64,000 nucleotides of DNA, from NCBI GenBank assembly GCA_949318235.1, contig OX439137.1, positions 2,118,909 through 2,182,908 on the forward strand. The letters are read 5' to 3'. The notes below the pieces were generated by a model. The model was not told the DNA's origin, ran no database searches, and saw only the letters and a program-made list of their open reading frames with translations. Position 1 is the stretch's first letter; every line of letters starts with the position of its first letter. The DNA is from Ecdyonurus torrentis (taxonomy: Eukaryota > Arthropoda > Insecta > Ephemeroptera > Heptageniidae). The position numbers and the translations under genes are program-made. Below, piece after piece: positions 41,477-55,105 of this stretch.

Positions 41477-41943
41477 TGAATGTTTAGATGTATGTTGTAC
41501 ACACTTTGTGTTTAATAAATAAATAAATTAGTAATTATATGTTTCAGAAATCACCTCGTCAGCTAATGTTTTATAAACAGAAAAGAGAGAGAAGAAGTAG
41601 AGAAGTGACAACTAAGAGCATGGAACGCCAGCTTTAAGAGAAATAGGAAGTGATAGAGGAAGAAATCGGACATTTTCAAAAAATTAATTCACATCATAGC
41701 AAATTAAAAGATTTGTGTGTTTGTGACTTCAAATTTCTGTCATAAATCAAATTTTCCTATGAAATGATTTTTTTATATTTAGTTTATATGGATGAATTTT
41801 TATAGGTTTTAAAAAAATGGAATTACACTTTAAAAGTTGGCACTCAAATTTGAATTTGTCATGTTTATATGCCATCTTTGATGTGGAGTAACTTTGATAT
41901 TTGCTGATGTTTTCATGTTTAACATAACTGAACGTTTAATTAA

Positions 41944-42336
41944 GGCGGTGGGGGACCGACTTGGACCGGAAATCGCTAAAAGAACAACTACATTTTCCCA
42001 ATAATTTTTTGTACATTATTTAATTCCAGTAAAACAAACACTATAATTTTCAAATAAAATCAAGTAAATTTAAAATATATTTTTTTATACCAAAATTTTT
42101 TTTAATGATATTTTTAATTGTAAAAAAGTTTCTAATTTGACTAAAATTTCCCGCTCAAATTTAAATTTCCACATATTTACATGTTATCTTTAAAGTGTAA
42201 TAACTTAAATATTTGATCGTGTTTTTACATGTTTGACATAACTAAATTTTTAAGTAAAATTTCTTCTTTACTTTGTGTTAATATTATTATTCGCAACCGT
42301 CCTAGTTTGCGAGATATCAGTCGGTCACCTACCCCC
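41944..42336. mobile_element. TTAA-flanked MITE T2a
   Basis: 393 bp, ends GGCGGTGGGGGACCGAC / GTCGGTCACCTACCCCC, TTAA at 41940-41943 and 42337-42340. Same family as 47286-48125 and 59226-59462. Confidence 0.88.
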
Positions 42337-42946
42337 TTAAGTGACATTTCATCTTTACTTGATGTTAATTTTATATTTGACTACTGTTCAGTTGTCAAAA
42401 TAGCCGTTACTTAAGACGTGTGCTCTATTAACTTTCAAAATGTGTATCTACAAATTGGTAGGAGATGAAAAAGTATTACAAGAGTGTATCGTGCGTTTAT
42501 TACGAAATATTCCTTTTTATAAACGAAGTAAAAAAAAAACAATTATTAATCATAAAACAGGGTCCACGAACACCTAGTCTCCCTAATATGATATGTAAAA
42601 GTAAAAGAGGCCAAAGAAAGTTCTATAATTGTTATTATAATAAAATACCATGGCTGACTGCTTGTGCAGAATTAAACAAATTATTTTGCTGGCCGTGCTT
42701 ATTGTTTAGCAAGTATAAAAAAGTGTGGAATACCAGCGGATATTCTGACATGAATAATCTTCATTATTTAAGGTTACGCCATCACAAACTTAAAGTACAC
42801 AAATATTCAGTTTTACAATTTGAGAATTTTAAATCATCAAATAATATAATTGATCCACCTAGAGTAAAGTTTGCTGCTCCACCAGTGATGAGAAAGAAGA
42901 AAAAAAGGTTTGTTTAGCAATTTGTGTAGATAATGTTTCATGCTTA

Positions 42947-43239
42947 TATAGACAGGTTGCACTCATATTTAAGAGCCGCCATTTTGTTGGTCAGGAATAC
43001 ATAGGCCAGCATAGGAAAAACGTCATTTTTTTTTTAATAGCAAAAGAAGCTTCAAAGCTCAATAACAGAGACTTATTTCTAGCTCCTAATAAGCTCGAAG
43101 AATATGAGAAAAATTGGTTCAGTTGAAATAAACTCTTTTTGTGTGAAAAATTAGTAGAAATGATGTTTCCCCTATGCTGGACAATGCATTAGGCACCACA
43201 AACATGGCGACAAAGCGCAAGGATGTGCAAAATGTCTAT
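42947..43239. mobile_element. MITE M1 (ATAGACAGGTTGCAC ends), copy 1
   Basis: About 293 bp containing the CATATTTAAGAGCCGCCATT block near its left end and ending GTGCAAAATGTCTAT, flanked by TA. Copies at 56225-56515 and 60529-60829. Confidence 0.7.
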
Positions 43240-43254
43240 TACAAGACATTTTGA

Positions 43255-44329
43255 ATATCGACTTTTACGGATAGTAAACGGCCACCAGGATTGTTGTATT
43301 TTTCAACTTTACATCGTAATATCACCACAATACGACTTTGGAAAAAAATTAAAACCAACACTCTCGTAATGTGCATATATCGGACAGTAAATGTGTAAAG
43401 TTTCAAATTTTTACTGCTCATGATTACTTCGCTAATAATTAATTAGTCATAAGAAACACCGATTTGGCACTTCATTTTTTTTAATCGTGGACTTTACAGG
43501 TGAGTTATCTATATAACCAATAGTGACAAAAATTCCTTACTTGATGAGTAGGGTAAACAAATGTTACTTGTAAATGTAACATTGTTAAAATAATTCGCAA
43601 ACAACTCCTTTCCACCCCCTTTGCAAATAAATGGCAAAAAGCGTAAACTTGGATTCGCTGAAGTTATAAAGATGAAAATTAGTTTCAGGGTAGACATTAG
43701 CCTAAGTAAAACAACCCAAGTAAAAAATGTGGGATATTTTTATTTTTAGCAACGTTGCAATTTTTTTTAACCCGGGAGACCTGAATGTAGGCAACCTGCA
43801 ACACACGAAATCTATAAAAAAATTCAAATCTTCTTAAAAAATTAAAAATTCATACATTTTTTATTTGAGTTGTTTTACTTAGACTACTGTCTACCCTGAA
43901 ACTAATTTTCATCTTAATAACTTCAGCGAATCCATGTTTACGTTTTTTGCCATTTATTTGCAAAGGGGGTGGAAAGGAGTGGTTTGCGAATTATTTTAAC
44001 AATGTTACATTTACAAGTAACATTTGTTTACTCTATTCATCAAGTAAAGAATTTTTGTCACTATTGGTTATATAGATAACTCACCTGTAAAGTCCACGAT
44101 TAAAAAAAATGAAGTGCCAAATCGGTGTTTCTTATGACTAATTAATTATTAGCGAAGTTATCATGAGAGGTAAAAATTTGAAACTTTACACATTTACTGT
44201 CCGATATGTGCACATTACGAGAGTGTTGGTCTTAATTTTTTTCCAAAGTCGTACTGTGGTGATATTACGATGTAAAGTTGAAAAATACAACAATCCTGAT
44301 GGCCGTTTACTATCCGTAAAAGTCGATAT
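43255..44329. repeat. 1.07 kb foldback element with ~480-bp arms
   Basis: 43255-43733 recurs as reverse complement at about 43865-44329 (ATATCGACTTTTACGGATAG and complement) around a 130-bp loop. The arms differ by scattered substitutions. No coding capacity. It sits where exon 2 of copy 4 should be. Confidence 0.9.
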
Positions 44330-44676
44330 ATATGTTTGAAAATTTGAATATCAAGCGAGGTGACATGATGATAAAAATTCATTGTAGTCTTACCTTCTAT
44401 AAGACCCTGGGCTTTCACTCGCTGCTTGTTTTGACGATAAAAAATAACACACAACACCATAAAAAATTGTCACTTATATATAAGTTAATAAAAAGACTCA
44501 ATTCACAGTTTTTTAAAAATTATATATACATAGCTATGTTATATTTACACCAATTGTAACGTTTTCGAGTGCGTATGTAGAAACATACAGTGTCTGCACT
44601 CTTCTTCAGCTGAAGCAGTGGAAAGTGCAGATGCTCCACTCGCCGTAAATCTGGAAAGTGTAGATGCTTTTTTTTG

Positions 44677-44831
<155 letters not shown>

Positions 44832-44981
44832 ATCATACATGCTCATCATTGCCCTTGCCATAACTGCCTGATTAGTATTATGCACACTCAGCTTTATAAA
44901 ATTAAAAATCCCATACGAGCCTATATTTGATGTCAATAAATATTTTCAATCTTATCTGATGGTCACAAGTTCTGAAAATTT

Positions 44982-45198
44982 CACAGTAGATGATAAAGTA
45001 GTCCATCTCCTATAGCGGGAATGTCAGATCAGTTCCGCGAGCCAATTGCGACTGTGTAAGTCGCAGGTATACTAGACGTTTAGCGTTACTTCACATGATG
45101 GTCGTCTAGTACCTGCGACTTGCACATTCGCAATTGGCGCGCGGAATTGATCTGACATTCCCGCTATAGGAGATGGACTACTGTATCATCTACTGTGT
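44982..45198. repeat. Foldback element (TAGTCCATCTCCTATAGCGG arms)
   Basis: Arms of about 90 bp, CACAGTAGATGATAAAGTAG ... and complement, with inner palindromes. Confidence 0.85.
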
Positions 45199-45838
45199 GA
45201 AAATTTTATAGCCGTTTACTGGTAACTTTCAAATGTCGTCGATATAAAGCCTGCATTTTTTTTTTTTTTTTTTTTTTTAGATTTGGATTTACAAGCTCAT
45301 ATACATACAATCCTGCATAAAAAAAAAATGTTTATTCTAAAAAACGGAAAAAGAAGTGACAGAAAAGGAAACCACGTGACGGTAAAAGTAGGAGAAAAGT
45401 TGGTGCCAGCAGCAAGCTAGGCCTGAGTTACCTCCCACTTTTACTCTCGCTTCCAGCACTTCCTTTTCCGCATTTTGAGTGTATATTCAAATGTATCACT
45501 GCAAAATTTCAGATTTTTTGTGCTTTACAATTAAATAGTCAAATCCAATATTAGCTGAGTTCTTGCTTTGATTCAATTACCACTACATTAGAATTGAAAG
45601 AGTTTCACAGTTTAGGTATTTTAAAAAATGGTCCAAAGTTGCACCCCTGATCTACGCAGTTACCCCACGCTATATGATACTTAACTCTCTGTTTCTGCCG
45701 TGGGATATTTTAAACCCCAACAAATTTTAAAAGCTTGAAAGAGTGTTGAAATAAAATCCCCAGGCACCTGAAACTTTGGTGTACTTGCCTAAATTTAGGA
45801 GAAGAACATACTAGTACTAAAATAATAATAATAATAGT

Positions 45839-45884
<46 letters not shown>

Positions 45885-46344
45885 TTCCTATACCTATAAC
45901 ATATATTCCTGGGGTACATTTTATACTCCAGCAGTATAATGTCATAATTTTTGTAGGTGGATATAAAGGGTGGTTTCATTAATATTAAAGTCAACGTCAT
46001 AAGTGAGTACTGTCGAGTACTAAATAACATTGGCCAGTATAAGAAAATTGCACATTTTGCCAGTTTAAAAAATACCTCGCAATATTTTTTGAGAGCATTG
46101 ATGTTGTTAACAGGTTTAATTAGTACATCAAGTATGTGAGAAAAATTATAATGCTAAAAAAAAAAAAAAAAAAAAAAAAGCTAATTTTCCAGAGAAAATA
46201 GTCAAAAAATACGTTTGTCCTCGTCAGCATTTTAATGTTATTCATTGCTCAAGAAGAGCATCGAAAAGCACTAAGAATGATGTCACGTATAAACACCCTA
46301 TAAGAAAAGATCACATAAATAGTAGCAAATTTGTATGATTTCAG

Positions 46345-46821
46345 GAAGATGACCCACTGAGCGATCCTGAAAACTCAAGTAATAAGAACGAAGAAAACAA
46401 AAAAGCGTCGTGTAATATTTGTTACAAAATTATTGAAGGCTCCACTACTTTGATTGCACATAAAAAAACATTACACCCACGTCAAAGCCGCAATTGTGAT
46501 TTCTGTAACAAATATTGCAAAAGTAGTACACTGCTATACGAACATATACGTATAGTACATGGTGATACAAAGTTTGCATGTAGCCAATGTAATTACATTG
46601 GAAAATGTAAAACATATTTACATCGTCACAGTAGATACCAACATAATTCGAATGAAATTAAGTGTAATTTTTTTAACTGTAAGAGATATTTCAAAAATAG
46701 TAGACAGCTAGATGGACACATTAAAAGAGTTCATAGTGATGCAAAGTTTGAATGTAGCCAATGTGATTACGTGGGAAAATGTAATGAATATTTACTCAGG
46801 CACTTACGAGCCCATCGTTAA
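46345..46821 (+). CDS. Copy 4 finger exon: five intact C2H2 fingers
   Basis: Open from the acceptor (atttcag|GAAGATGAC) to TAA. Most similar to the copy 3 finger exon but without its extra two-finger module. Listed separately because the frame is undamaged although the gene upstream is broken. Confidence 0.65.
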   Translation, partial: EDDPLSDPENSSNKNEENKKASCNICYKIIEGSTTLIAHKKTLHPRQSRNCDFCNKYCKSSTLLYEHIRIVHGDTKFACSQCNYIGKCKTYLHRHSRYQHNSNEIKCNFFNCKRYFKNSRQLDGHIKRVHSDAKFECSQCDYVGKCNEYLLRHLRAHR

Positions 46822-46860
46822 TTGAATGAATTGTGATTTATGTGACAAGAATTAAGAGAG

Positions 46861-47271
46861 GTCATGCAGCAGTTCGGGCAGGTGGCGCTGTGATTGAATT
46901 TATGTTTAACAATTTTTTTTAACTAATTTCTGAGGTGTTAAAGAAGATTTAAACCAGTGGGTGCCCTAGATAAATATCTTAACTTTTAAGTCAAAACAAT
47001 AAAAACTAAGTTGTATTTATTTGGTTCAGTTTTTTAATGTGAAGGAAAAAAAAATTAAATGATGAGCCCATGTTCAAATTCCTTCCTTCACATTCAAAAA
47101 CTGAAACAAATAAAATATTTTAGTTTTTATTTTGTTTTGACTTAAAAAATTAAGATATTTATCTAGGGCCCCCCACTGGTTTAAAACTTCTTAAACACCT
47201 CAGAAAAGGGTTTAAAAAATTATTGAACATAAATTTGATCGCAGCGCCACCTGCCTGAACTGCTACATGAC
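46861..47271. repeat. 411-bp foldback element
   Basis: Arms of about 190 bp, GTCATGCAGCAGTTCGGGCA and complement, starting 40 bp after the copy 4 stop. Single copy seen. Confidence 0.85.
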
Positions 47272-47285
47272 CCATTCCCCCTTAA

Positions 47286-48125
47286 GGGGGTAGGTGACCG
47301 ACTAATATCTCGCAAACAAGGACGGTTGCGAATAATAATAATAACACAAAGTAAAGAAGAAATGTTACTTAAAAATTTAGTTATGTCAAACATGTGAAAA
47401 CACGATCAAATATTTAAGTTATTACACTTAGTATGTGTGGTAAAACAAGATTAGATAGGGTAAGGAATACTTGGGTGTTGGAGAAATGTGGAGTAAAAGA
47501 AACTGTGACTGAGAAGTATGAGAACAGTGTATTACGGTGGTTTGGTCATGTTGAGAGAATGGGTGATGAAAGAATAGCAAAGCAGGTATTTCATAGTAGA
47601 GTGGATGGAAGGAGAGATAGAGGCAGGCCTAAAACATCATGGTCTGAGGTGGTTGGAAGATGTTTGAAAAATAAGAATGTACGCTGCAGTATGAAATGCA
47701 AAAGGAAATGTATGAAACAAGGTATGAGACTGGCGGAAGCAAGTGAAGTATGTCAGGATAGCAAGTTGTGGAGGTCTATCACTGGGTCAGGATAAAACAT
47801 CTCTGTGTTGTTGGCTTACCCCGAAAGGGATTTTAGCGCGCGTCATAATATGTATGTATGTATGTATTACACTTTAAAGATAACATGTAAATGTGGAAAT
47901 TTAAATTTGAGCGGGAAAGTTTACTCAAATTAGAAACTTTTTTACAATTAAAAATATCTAAAAAAAATTTTTGGTATAAAAAAATATATTTCAAATTTAC
48001 TTGATTTTATTTGAAAATTATAGTGTTTGTTTTTTTGGAATTAAATCATGTACCAAAAAATTATTGGGAAAATATAGTTCTTCTTTTAGCGATTTCCGGT
48101 CCAAGTCCACTGGTCCCCCACCGCC
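47286..48125. mobile_element. TTAA-flanked MITE T2a interrupted by a LINE
   Basis: Ends GGGGGTAGGTGACCGAC / AGTCCACTGGTCCCCCACCGCC with TTAA at 47282-47285 and 48126-48129. Inverted relative to 41944-42336. A 436-bp LINE fragment sits inside. Confidence 0.85.
47430..47865 (+). mobile_element. 5'-truncated LINE fragment with clean target duplication
   Basis: Encodes the reverse-transcriptase tail (VLRWFGHVERMGDE, RDRGRPKTSW) and ends in an ATGT-repeat tail. The 9-bp target duplication ATTACACTT is perfect (47421-47429, 47866-47874). The empty sequence is seen in the sister MITE at about 42190-42210 on the other strand. Confidence 0.92.
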
Positions 48126-48257
48126 TTAAGTCCTTTCTGAAGTTCATAAACAATATATATAAGAGCTCATTCAGATAAGATTTGACTTGTATAATCAGCC
48201 TAAAGTCCCTATAATATAACTCAGTTGTCTTTAAATGTACCCATATCAGAGCAAAAA

Positions 48258-48385
48258 CCACTTTCTTTAGAAATATGGTCAATACTGCACGTCATCGTAA
48301 GTACAGCAGCGTTGCCAGATTTAACGCTGCTGTCACTTAAGATGACGTGTTGACCGCATTTTTCTAAAGAAAGTGGTATTGCTTT
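48258..48385. repeat. Hairpin in unit 4 tail
   Basis: ACCACTTTCTTTAGAAA ... CAGCAGCGTT and AACGCTGCTG ... TTTCTAAAGAAAGTGGT. The same stem sequence borders the spacer of units 1-3. Confidence 0.75.
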
Positions 48386-48826
48386 GATGGGTAGATTTAG
48401 AGATGATTGAGTGCACCATTTTGTCTGTATCACATCAATTTTTTTTCAAGTGAAATTATCATTAGCTCGTCAAACGTTCCATCTTCATAGGGGTGTCAGA
48501 TATGTAACCTATACTGGTGATAATTTTGCTAGATATATTTTTACCCAATTGGGAGCTCTTTGTAAATTAGGTTATTAAGGCAGCTTCTGGTTTGATGAAG
48601 CATAATCATAGGAAACATGCAAATATGAAACAATAGATCTGAATGGTGATCATTGCTGAATAACATAAATAATATAAGATTAAATTCAGGAATCTATTGG
48701 ACGGGTTTGGACTGCTTTGTTTAAGAATTTTAGTTTTTACGATTATTAAACAGCATTAATGTATATATTTTTTCACTATTTTTTTTTTTTATTTTTTTTT
48801 TTTATAACTTAATGTTATAAGTTTAA

Positions 48827-50418
48827 GGGAGTAGGGTACCAACCTTATATCTCAAAAACTAGAAGTGTTTTGGGTCTAAATTTGGTGTCATTGTGTAGCT
48901 ATATGGGTAAGGGTCACACCTATAGCTCTGATAAAAATTTCATGAAGTTTTTGACCATCCCAAGAAAAAAAAAATATTGAAATTAACATTGGGCCGCTTA
49001 AAATTTCAAAAAAATCATATAAAATTAATTTGCATGGTTATACCTATATACCTGAAAATAAATCCTAGTACCAACTTATGAAAATTCTTACTACAGCTAT
49101 TAATTTTCATTTGCTTATTTGAAAAATTAATATCTTTTTTCCTGCATATCTTTAAAAAAAATTGTTAACGCCGCTCAAAGCGGAATTTTATTTACAATTT
49201 AATGCTCCAATTTCAAGTTTCTAGATACAAAATTGAAAATTTGAAGGCGTAAATACGATTTCCCGTGCTTTATAAGTAAGTTAGTGTATACCTTTTGTGG
49301 CCTCAATAAAAACCATCTTGTATTATTGTTATTATTATTATTTTAAAATGTTTATTTTTTTATTATTTTTTCCTGTAAATAATACCTATGTTATTAAGTT
49401 TTAATATGTTGATTTAATCTCTGATTATTTACAATAATATATTATTAATTATAAGGCTTTATTTTTAAAAATGTGTTTAAAAAATATAAATAAAAAAAGG
49501 AAATAAAAATCAATTGTATCGCAAAAAAAAAAAAAAAGTTTTTTATTTTTACTTATTATATAACCCACTCAATGATAAAAAAAAATTCAAACATGGTATT
49601 ACTAGGGAGTCTGGTAACTCATGACGAGCTAACCACTCAGTAAATATGAAATTTCAAAGATAAAAGTAGTTTGTTGAAGCAGTAGAGAAGTCCCCTGTAA
49701 GTTAGGCAACTTGTTGAGCATTGATGCACGACAAGTTGCCTAGCTCGCAGGATACTCTAAAACTAAACAACTTCACACCCCGCTAACTTTACAAATAAAG
49801 GCTGAAATTAAAAATGGACCTCAGATTCGTACTCTACGTACCTTAATAAGTAATAAAACACGTCTAACTCAATTTTTTTCAAAATTTTACATAAATTGTT
49901 TTTCATTAATAACTTTTTAACCAAGGGGTTAATTGAAGATTTAAAGGCAGTTCTGTAATCAGCAGTTCAAGGGCTTTCTAACAATGTGCGTGTCCATGGG
50001 TTTCTTGACAAAAAATATTTCAGCCAAAAAAAACAAAGAAGGGTATACCTTGCTTGTTTTTGTGGCCTTGAAACTTTCGGACGCGAATCCTAATAAAATG
50101 CACGTCATTGGAAAGCTCTTGATCTTCTGATCACAGAACTGCCCTTTAAATCCTCGAATTTTAATTTACAAGGGAGGAATTTGTATTTATATATATTGAA
50201 AAGTGAAAAGCTAGGAAATTGCGAATCTTTGCAAAACAACACGACAGTTCAGTGGCGTGTTCTCTAAAACAATGATTTTAGTTGTCACAACTTTGAATTT
50301 TTAATAATTAACTTAATTTTTACATAAATTAACAATTTGAACTTCGATCATTAAAGTCTCCATTGAATGCCTGCAAAACTTAAACCAAAATCACGATACC
50401 TTTTCAACTTTCAATGTA
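48827..50418. other. Spacer with MITE remnants, no gene seen
   Basis: Contains a truncated T2b element (48827 to about 49075), a small hairpin at about 49700-49760 (GGCAACTTGT / ACAAGTTGCC) and a foldback at about 49941-50156 (GATTTAAAGGCAGTTCTGT and complement). No coding block. Confidence 0.6.
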
Positions 50419-50752
50419 GCACTGCTGGGTGCGTACGTGAAGTGTGAGAGCACAACACGTTGCACGATGCATGTTTACATGCATTCCATGACGACGCACA
50501 GTATTCGGGAGGTGCATGATTGATGTGATTGCACCGACCAGCCTGCCTAGATGTTTTCACGGTTTATCTAGGCTGTCATGGCGAATGTCGGGCTGTGTAC
50601 TTAGGCCGTGGCCAGCCCGTGTGTGCTTTTCCATTAATTTGGAAAGTCCTTAGCTGTCGATAAGACAATGTCTTGACTGGGACTGGGATTGGTGTATAGC
50701 ACGATGCACGATAACACAATATGGCAAGAAAAAAAAAAAAAAAAAAAAAAAA
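50419..50752 (+). mobile_element. tRNA-derived SINE, 5'-truncated copy
   Basis: Body and poly-A tail of the SINE at 40583-40982 in the opposite orientation, missing the tRNA-like head. Confidence 0.85.
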
Positions 50753-51911
50753 GTCTGCAGAACTAGAAGTCGTCATTTGAAGTAATGTTTTGTGTCTAAG
50801 TTCTGCAGTCTTCACCCAGTCGCAATTGTAGCGCGCATTGATCTGACATTATACGAGATAATCTACTGTGTAATATACTGTGTGAAGATATCAATTAATG
50901 CAACTAGGTGCTGTAGCTGCATATTCAAATTTGTGTTTACTTAAAAAAACACTTTTCAGTAAAATCAAACAAAATTGAGAACGGATAATGAGTAAATATA
51001 TATTTAATTATGTATATTGTGGGAAAGAAGAAAGAAGTGAAAAAATAATCTTTGGTTATTCACTTATATATAGGGTGTGTGCGCATGACGTCATTCTGAG
51101 TGCTAACATAGTGTGCCTGCAGGTTGCCTATATAAAATAGTTCTCAAACTTTTGGTGTTTAATAAAATTTAATAATAATAAAAGTTTTTCATATATTTTT
51201 TTTAACAAATATTTTATTTTTTATTTTTTTACAATATTTAAAATTACATTTTTATTTTCCTCCAAATCACATTTTGTATACACGAGAATTTTAAATTAAT
51301 TTAATAATTGAAAAAAAATCACTAATGATTTATATAAGCATTTTTATTTACTCAAATTTTTTGTTATTAGTTTTATAATTACTTTCTAATTATTTATTAA
51401 TTTTTGTTCTTTGTAAAATTGTCTCACATTTTCTTATGGACATATTTTTTTTATTTTACAACCAAATTTTTCGTTGCCATGTTGTTTAAAAAAAATTGCA
51501 ATAGACAGCATTTTTAAAATTTGTCAATGTTCAATTTAAGGGTAGATTTACATAGAATTTGCATTGCGTATATGGTCTGAATTAATTTGCCCATGAACTG
51601 ATATTAGGGCATATTGAACTTTTTTTTTATCTTAATTGCATATTAATTAAACCCTGATTTTTTTTTTAAGCGATAAATTTACCCAAAAAAAGGGGAAGTA
51701 TATAAAATCAGATTGGATTCGATCCATATTTTTTACATTTATTATTTAAGTGTGGACGAGTGGATACTTTTGTTTATTAAAATACTTTGATATTACGAAT
51801 ATTTATTGCTAAATTCAAATTTTAGAGGAAATTTATACTTTAAATCGCTTTGCATATTCTAATTCTGTTCAAAAAAAAATTAAGGATTATAAAAGTACAT
51901 ACATACATACA
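50753..51911. other. AT-rich intergenic DNA, no gene seen
   Basis: No splice-bounded coding block, no recognised repeat apart from a short ATAC run before 51912. Confidence 0.5.
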
Positions 51912-52320
51912 TACACTGACGGCCCTTATAAATTTAACATCAAAGGCGATGCCGCTTTTAAAGGAAAAAGGGTAGAAATGCGTAGTCAGGTAAGAGCAGC
52001 GTTGCCACCTGCTCTTTTCTTGCGTTTGCGGAGTGAGAATATGATTGACATCTCACTTCATTATTTTTACTTTCTTTATATTCGAGCATATTATTTGTAA
52101 GAGACACAAAATATTTTGCTATTGTGTCTTAAAAGCTTTTTTCATTCAAGTTTTGTTATACTGTTTTTATGCTCGAATATAAAGAAAGAGTAAAAATAAT
52201 GATGTGAATGCAAGAAAAGAGCAAGTGGCAACACTGCTCTTACCTGTCTACGCATTTCTACCCTTTTCCTTTAAAAGCGGCATCGCCTTTGATGTTAAAT
52301 TTATAAGGTCCGTCAGTGTA
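51912..52320. repeat. 409-bp foldback element (TACACTGACGG ends)
   Basis: Arms of about 170 bp from TACACTGACGGCCCTTATAA to its complement, with an ATTATTTTTACTTTCTTTAT inner stem. Flanked by ACAT. Confidence 0.85.
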
Positions 52321-52858
52321 CATAATATGGTAGTATACTGTATTTTTAAACTTATGACTATGACAAATTTTAAAAACCACTGTAAAAAAAAAAAAAAAAA
52401 TGTCAATATTAAACACTTAGTAAAATACAAATATAATATCCAATTTTTTTAAAATTCTTTTTATTTTGGGATACAAATTAATATTTATAATTCTACTTAT
52501 AATAACAACTTAAATATAATACAATTAAATACTAAACAAACTACTGTTTTTATTTATTTATATATTGGACAAATAATTGGGACAAAAAAAAAATTATCAC
52601 ATCAAAAAAAAAAAAAAAAAAAAAATCTTAATTGTAATATAATACAATTAATAATAATTATTATATATTTTTTTTATTCTTTTACAGTTTTTTTTTACCT
52701 AACTAAATGAAATCAACAAAATACCTTCCATTAAAATATTACAAGTAACTAATTAAAAAACAAAAAAATGAGACTTATATAATATTAAATAATAATAGTA
52801 ATTTTATATTTAAATCAAATGACAAATATATCCATTTAAAGCCGCATTGAAAAAGGCA

Positions 52859-52929
<71 letters not shown>

Positions 52930-53711
52930 TATTATACAATATTTTAGGCAGAAAAAGGCAAGTTTCACCAAATAAATAGACTTTAACATTTTTTTAAGGG
53001 TAATTCTAAAAACATATTTAAAAAAAGTATTAAGTTTTGAGCTAGTACAACAACTTTTTTATAATTTTCTAACCGCTAAAAGTATTTTTAATAATTACAT
53101 AAAGTAACTCAAATGCAAAAAAAAAAATGTAAATTTGCAAAAAAAAAAAAAAAAAAAAAAAAAAATTAAAGGAATTTCATAAATTAATTAAACAAAAACC
53201 TTCAGTGGCAAGATACATAGAAGGTGGTGTAGTTTGCCTATGTAGCATCAGGTATGAAACGTCACACAAGCTCAATCAAAACAAGAGAGGAAATTTCAAG
53301 CGCCGAAAGAGTGGAAATTTTGTGCCCCTCCTCCTCTTCCAAAAAAATAAATAAATAAATAAATAAAAATAAAAATAAAAATTGCTACAAAAGTTAAAAA
53401 CTTTATACTCTTTTTAAATATAGCTTCAGAAATACACTAAAAACTATTAGAGTCCTTTTTTTTTTTTTTATTAATATTTTTTTTATATTATATATAATAA
53501 AAATTGGACACAAAAAAACATTGTTGTAAAATCTTAAATGTTTAGTATGTATGTATATATATAAAAAACAATCTACAATTACAAGTATGCACATTAAAGA
53601 TTTGGTTTATTTATTAAATTGTATATTATAATGATATATTTATGCGGCGAATAATTGAATATTTTATTGATATTATGAAAATGGAGGGAAGAAATTCATT
53701 TTTTTTAAATC
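52321..53711. other. Intergenic DNA between convergent genes, no gene seen
   Basis: AT-rich, with homopolymer runs, an (AT)n tract at 52864-52923 and (AATA)n at 53345-53390. It may contain the distal 3' untranslated region of the Mbs gene. Confidence 0.55.
52864..52923. repeat. (AT)n microsatellite
   Basis: 60 bp, perfect. Confidence 0.95.
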
Positions 53712-53733
53712 TTTATTTCTTTTGTTATAATTA

Positions 53734-53820
53734 TTATTTGGAGAGTTTACTGATAACACGAATTAAAGCGCCATTTTCATCTTTCAATTTCTGATTTTCT
53801 TTCTTCAAATTCTCCATTAT
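53734..53820 (-). CDS. Mbs: Mbs distal terminal exon (vertebrate-like zipper end)
   Basis: Acceptor ttctttacag; encodes 28 residues, [17 protein letters not shown] then [11 protein letters not shown], then TAA. Leucines at residues 5, 12, 19 and 26 form a perfect heptad. The last 15 residues equal the conserved MYPT1 C-terminus. AATAAA lies at 53717-53712, only about 20 nt after the stop; it may be a polyadenylation signal or chance. Confidence 0.93.
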   Translation of the reverse strand: MMENLKKENQKLKDENGALIRVISKLSK

Positions 53821-55068
53821 CTGTAAAGAAAATAAACAAAAACATACATTAATTATTTTTATATATGGTAATTAAAAATATCAAACGTTAATAGTTAATC
53901 ATGGATAGTTTGTAAAACCTCTATTGGATTAATTATGTTTCAATAATAAGAATTTTTATGGAGGGGAGAAAAAAAAAAAAAAAAAAAAAAAACTATTTGG
54001 CGAGCATAATTAAGCGCAATTTTACGTAGCAATTTTGTAGTACAAAATAAAATAAATACATCATACAGCATAATTATTCCTGACATTTTAAATTAGCTAT
54101 ATTTATGCTATATTATGTAATAATTACGTAATTTAATTTATCTGTGTTTTAAGACTGTTATTTCGATAATTTATGCTATAATTGATGATTTATATATATA
54201 TATATATATATTTTTTTTTTAATTTATGCTATGATTGATAGAAAATAACAATATTTTATACATGAATATATTTTTAAACAAATATTTATGCTATATTACA
54301 CGTGGTAATACAAATACGTTATTGCGGCATAAATTGCAAAACTCAATTTTTTTTTTTTTTTTTTTTTTTACTTTACGTGGAGTAATATTTAAAAAGAGCA
54401 ATATTGTGCAGAAAAACAGACTTTATGAAAATGCAATGGTTTCTAATGGAGATTACATACAATTTGAATTGCACTTAAAGAGAAAGTTCAGAGGTATGTA
54501 ACAACATGGCTTTCTTCAATGTTAGATAATGAGAAGAACTGTTCTTAAACTCTCAGAGAAAGCCCTTTCGTAGCCCCTTAAACTTGCGCTCATCCTGCGA
54601 TATATGCAACTCGATACAACATTTTCTATGAATCCGTATATCTATGACGTAAAAGATACGGGACATGTTGCATATAACTCGCAGGATGATCGCAAGTTTG
54701 CGGTACTACGGAAGGTCTTTGGGTTATCATAATGTGAGTTTATGAACAGTTCTTCTCATGATCTAACATTGAAGAAGACATATATGGCTGTAACCACTGA
54801 ACTTCCTCTTTAAACGAGTATTTTTCTCTTTAATTTTTATAGTAGGTTTTACAAACATATCCTATATTGTAAGAAAATTTAAAGGAAAGTTTTTTTTTTT
54901 AAGAAGTATTAACTATAGTAAAGGGACAACGGTTTTGAGGCCGACTATAAAAGATTTCGGTCACATCCGCTTCCGTTTCTACTTACTACGCATGCGCAGT
55001 ATGTCGAAACGGAAGCGGATGTGAGCAAAATTGCTTATAGTTGACTTCAAAACAGTTGTTCTTTTATC

Positions 55069-55105
<37 letters not shown>

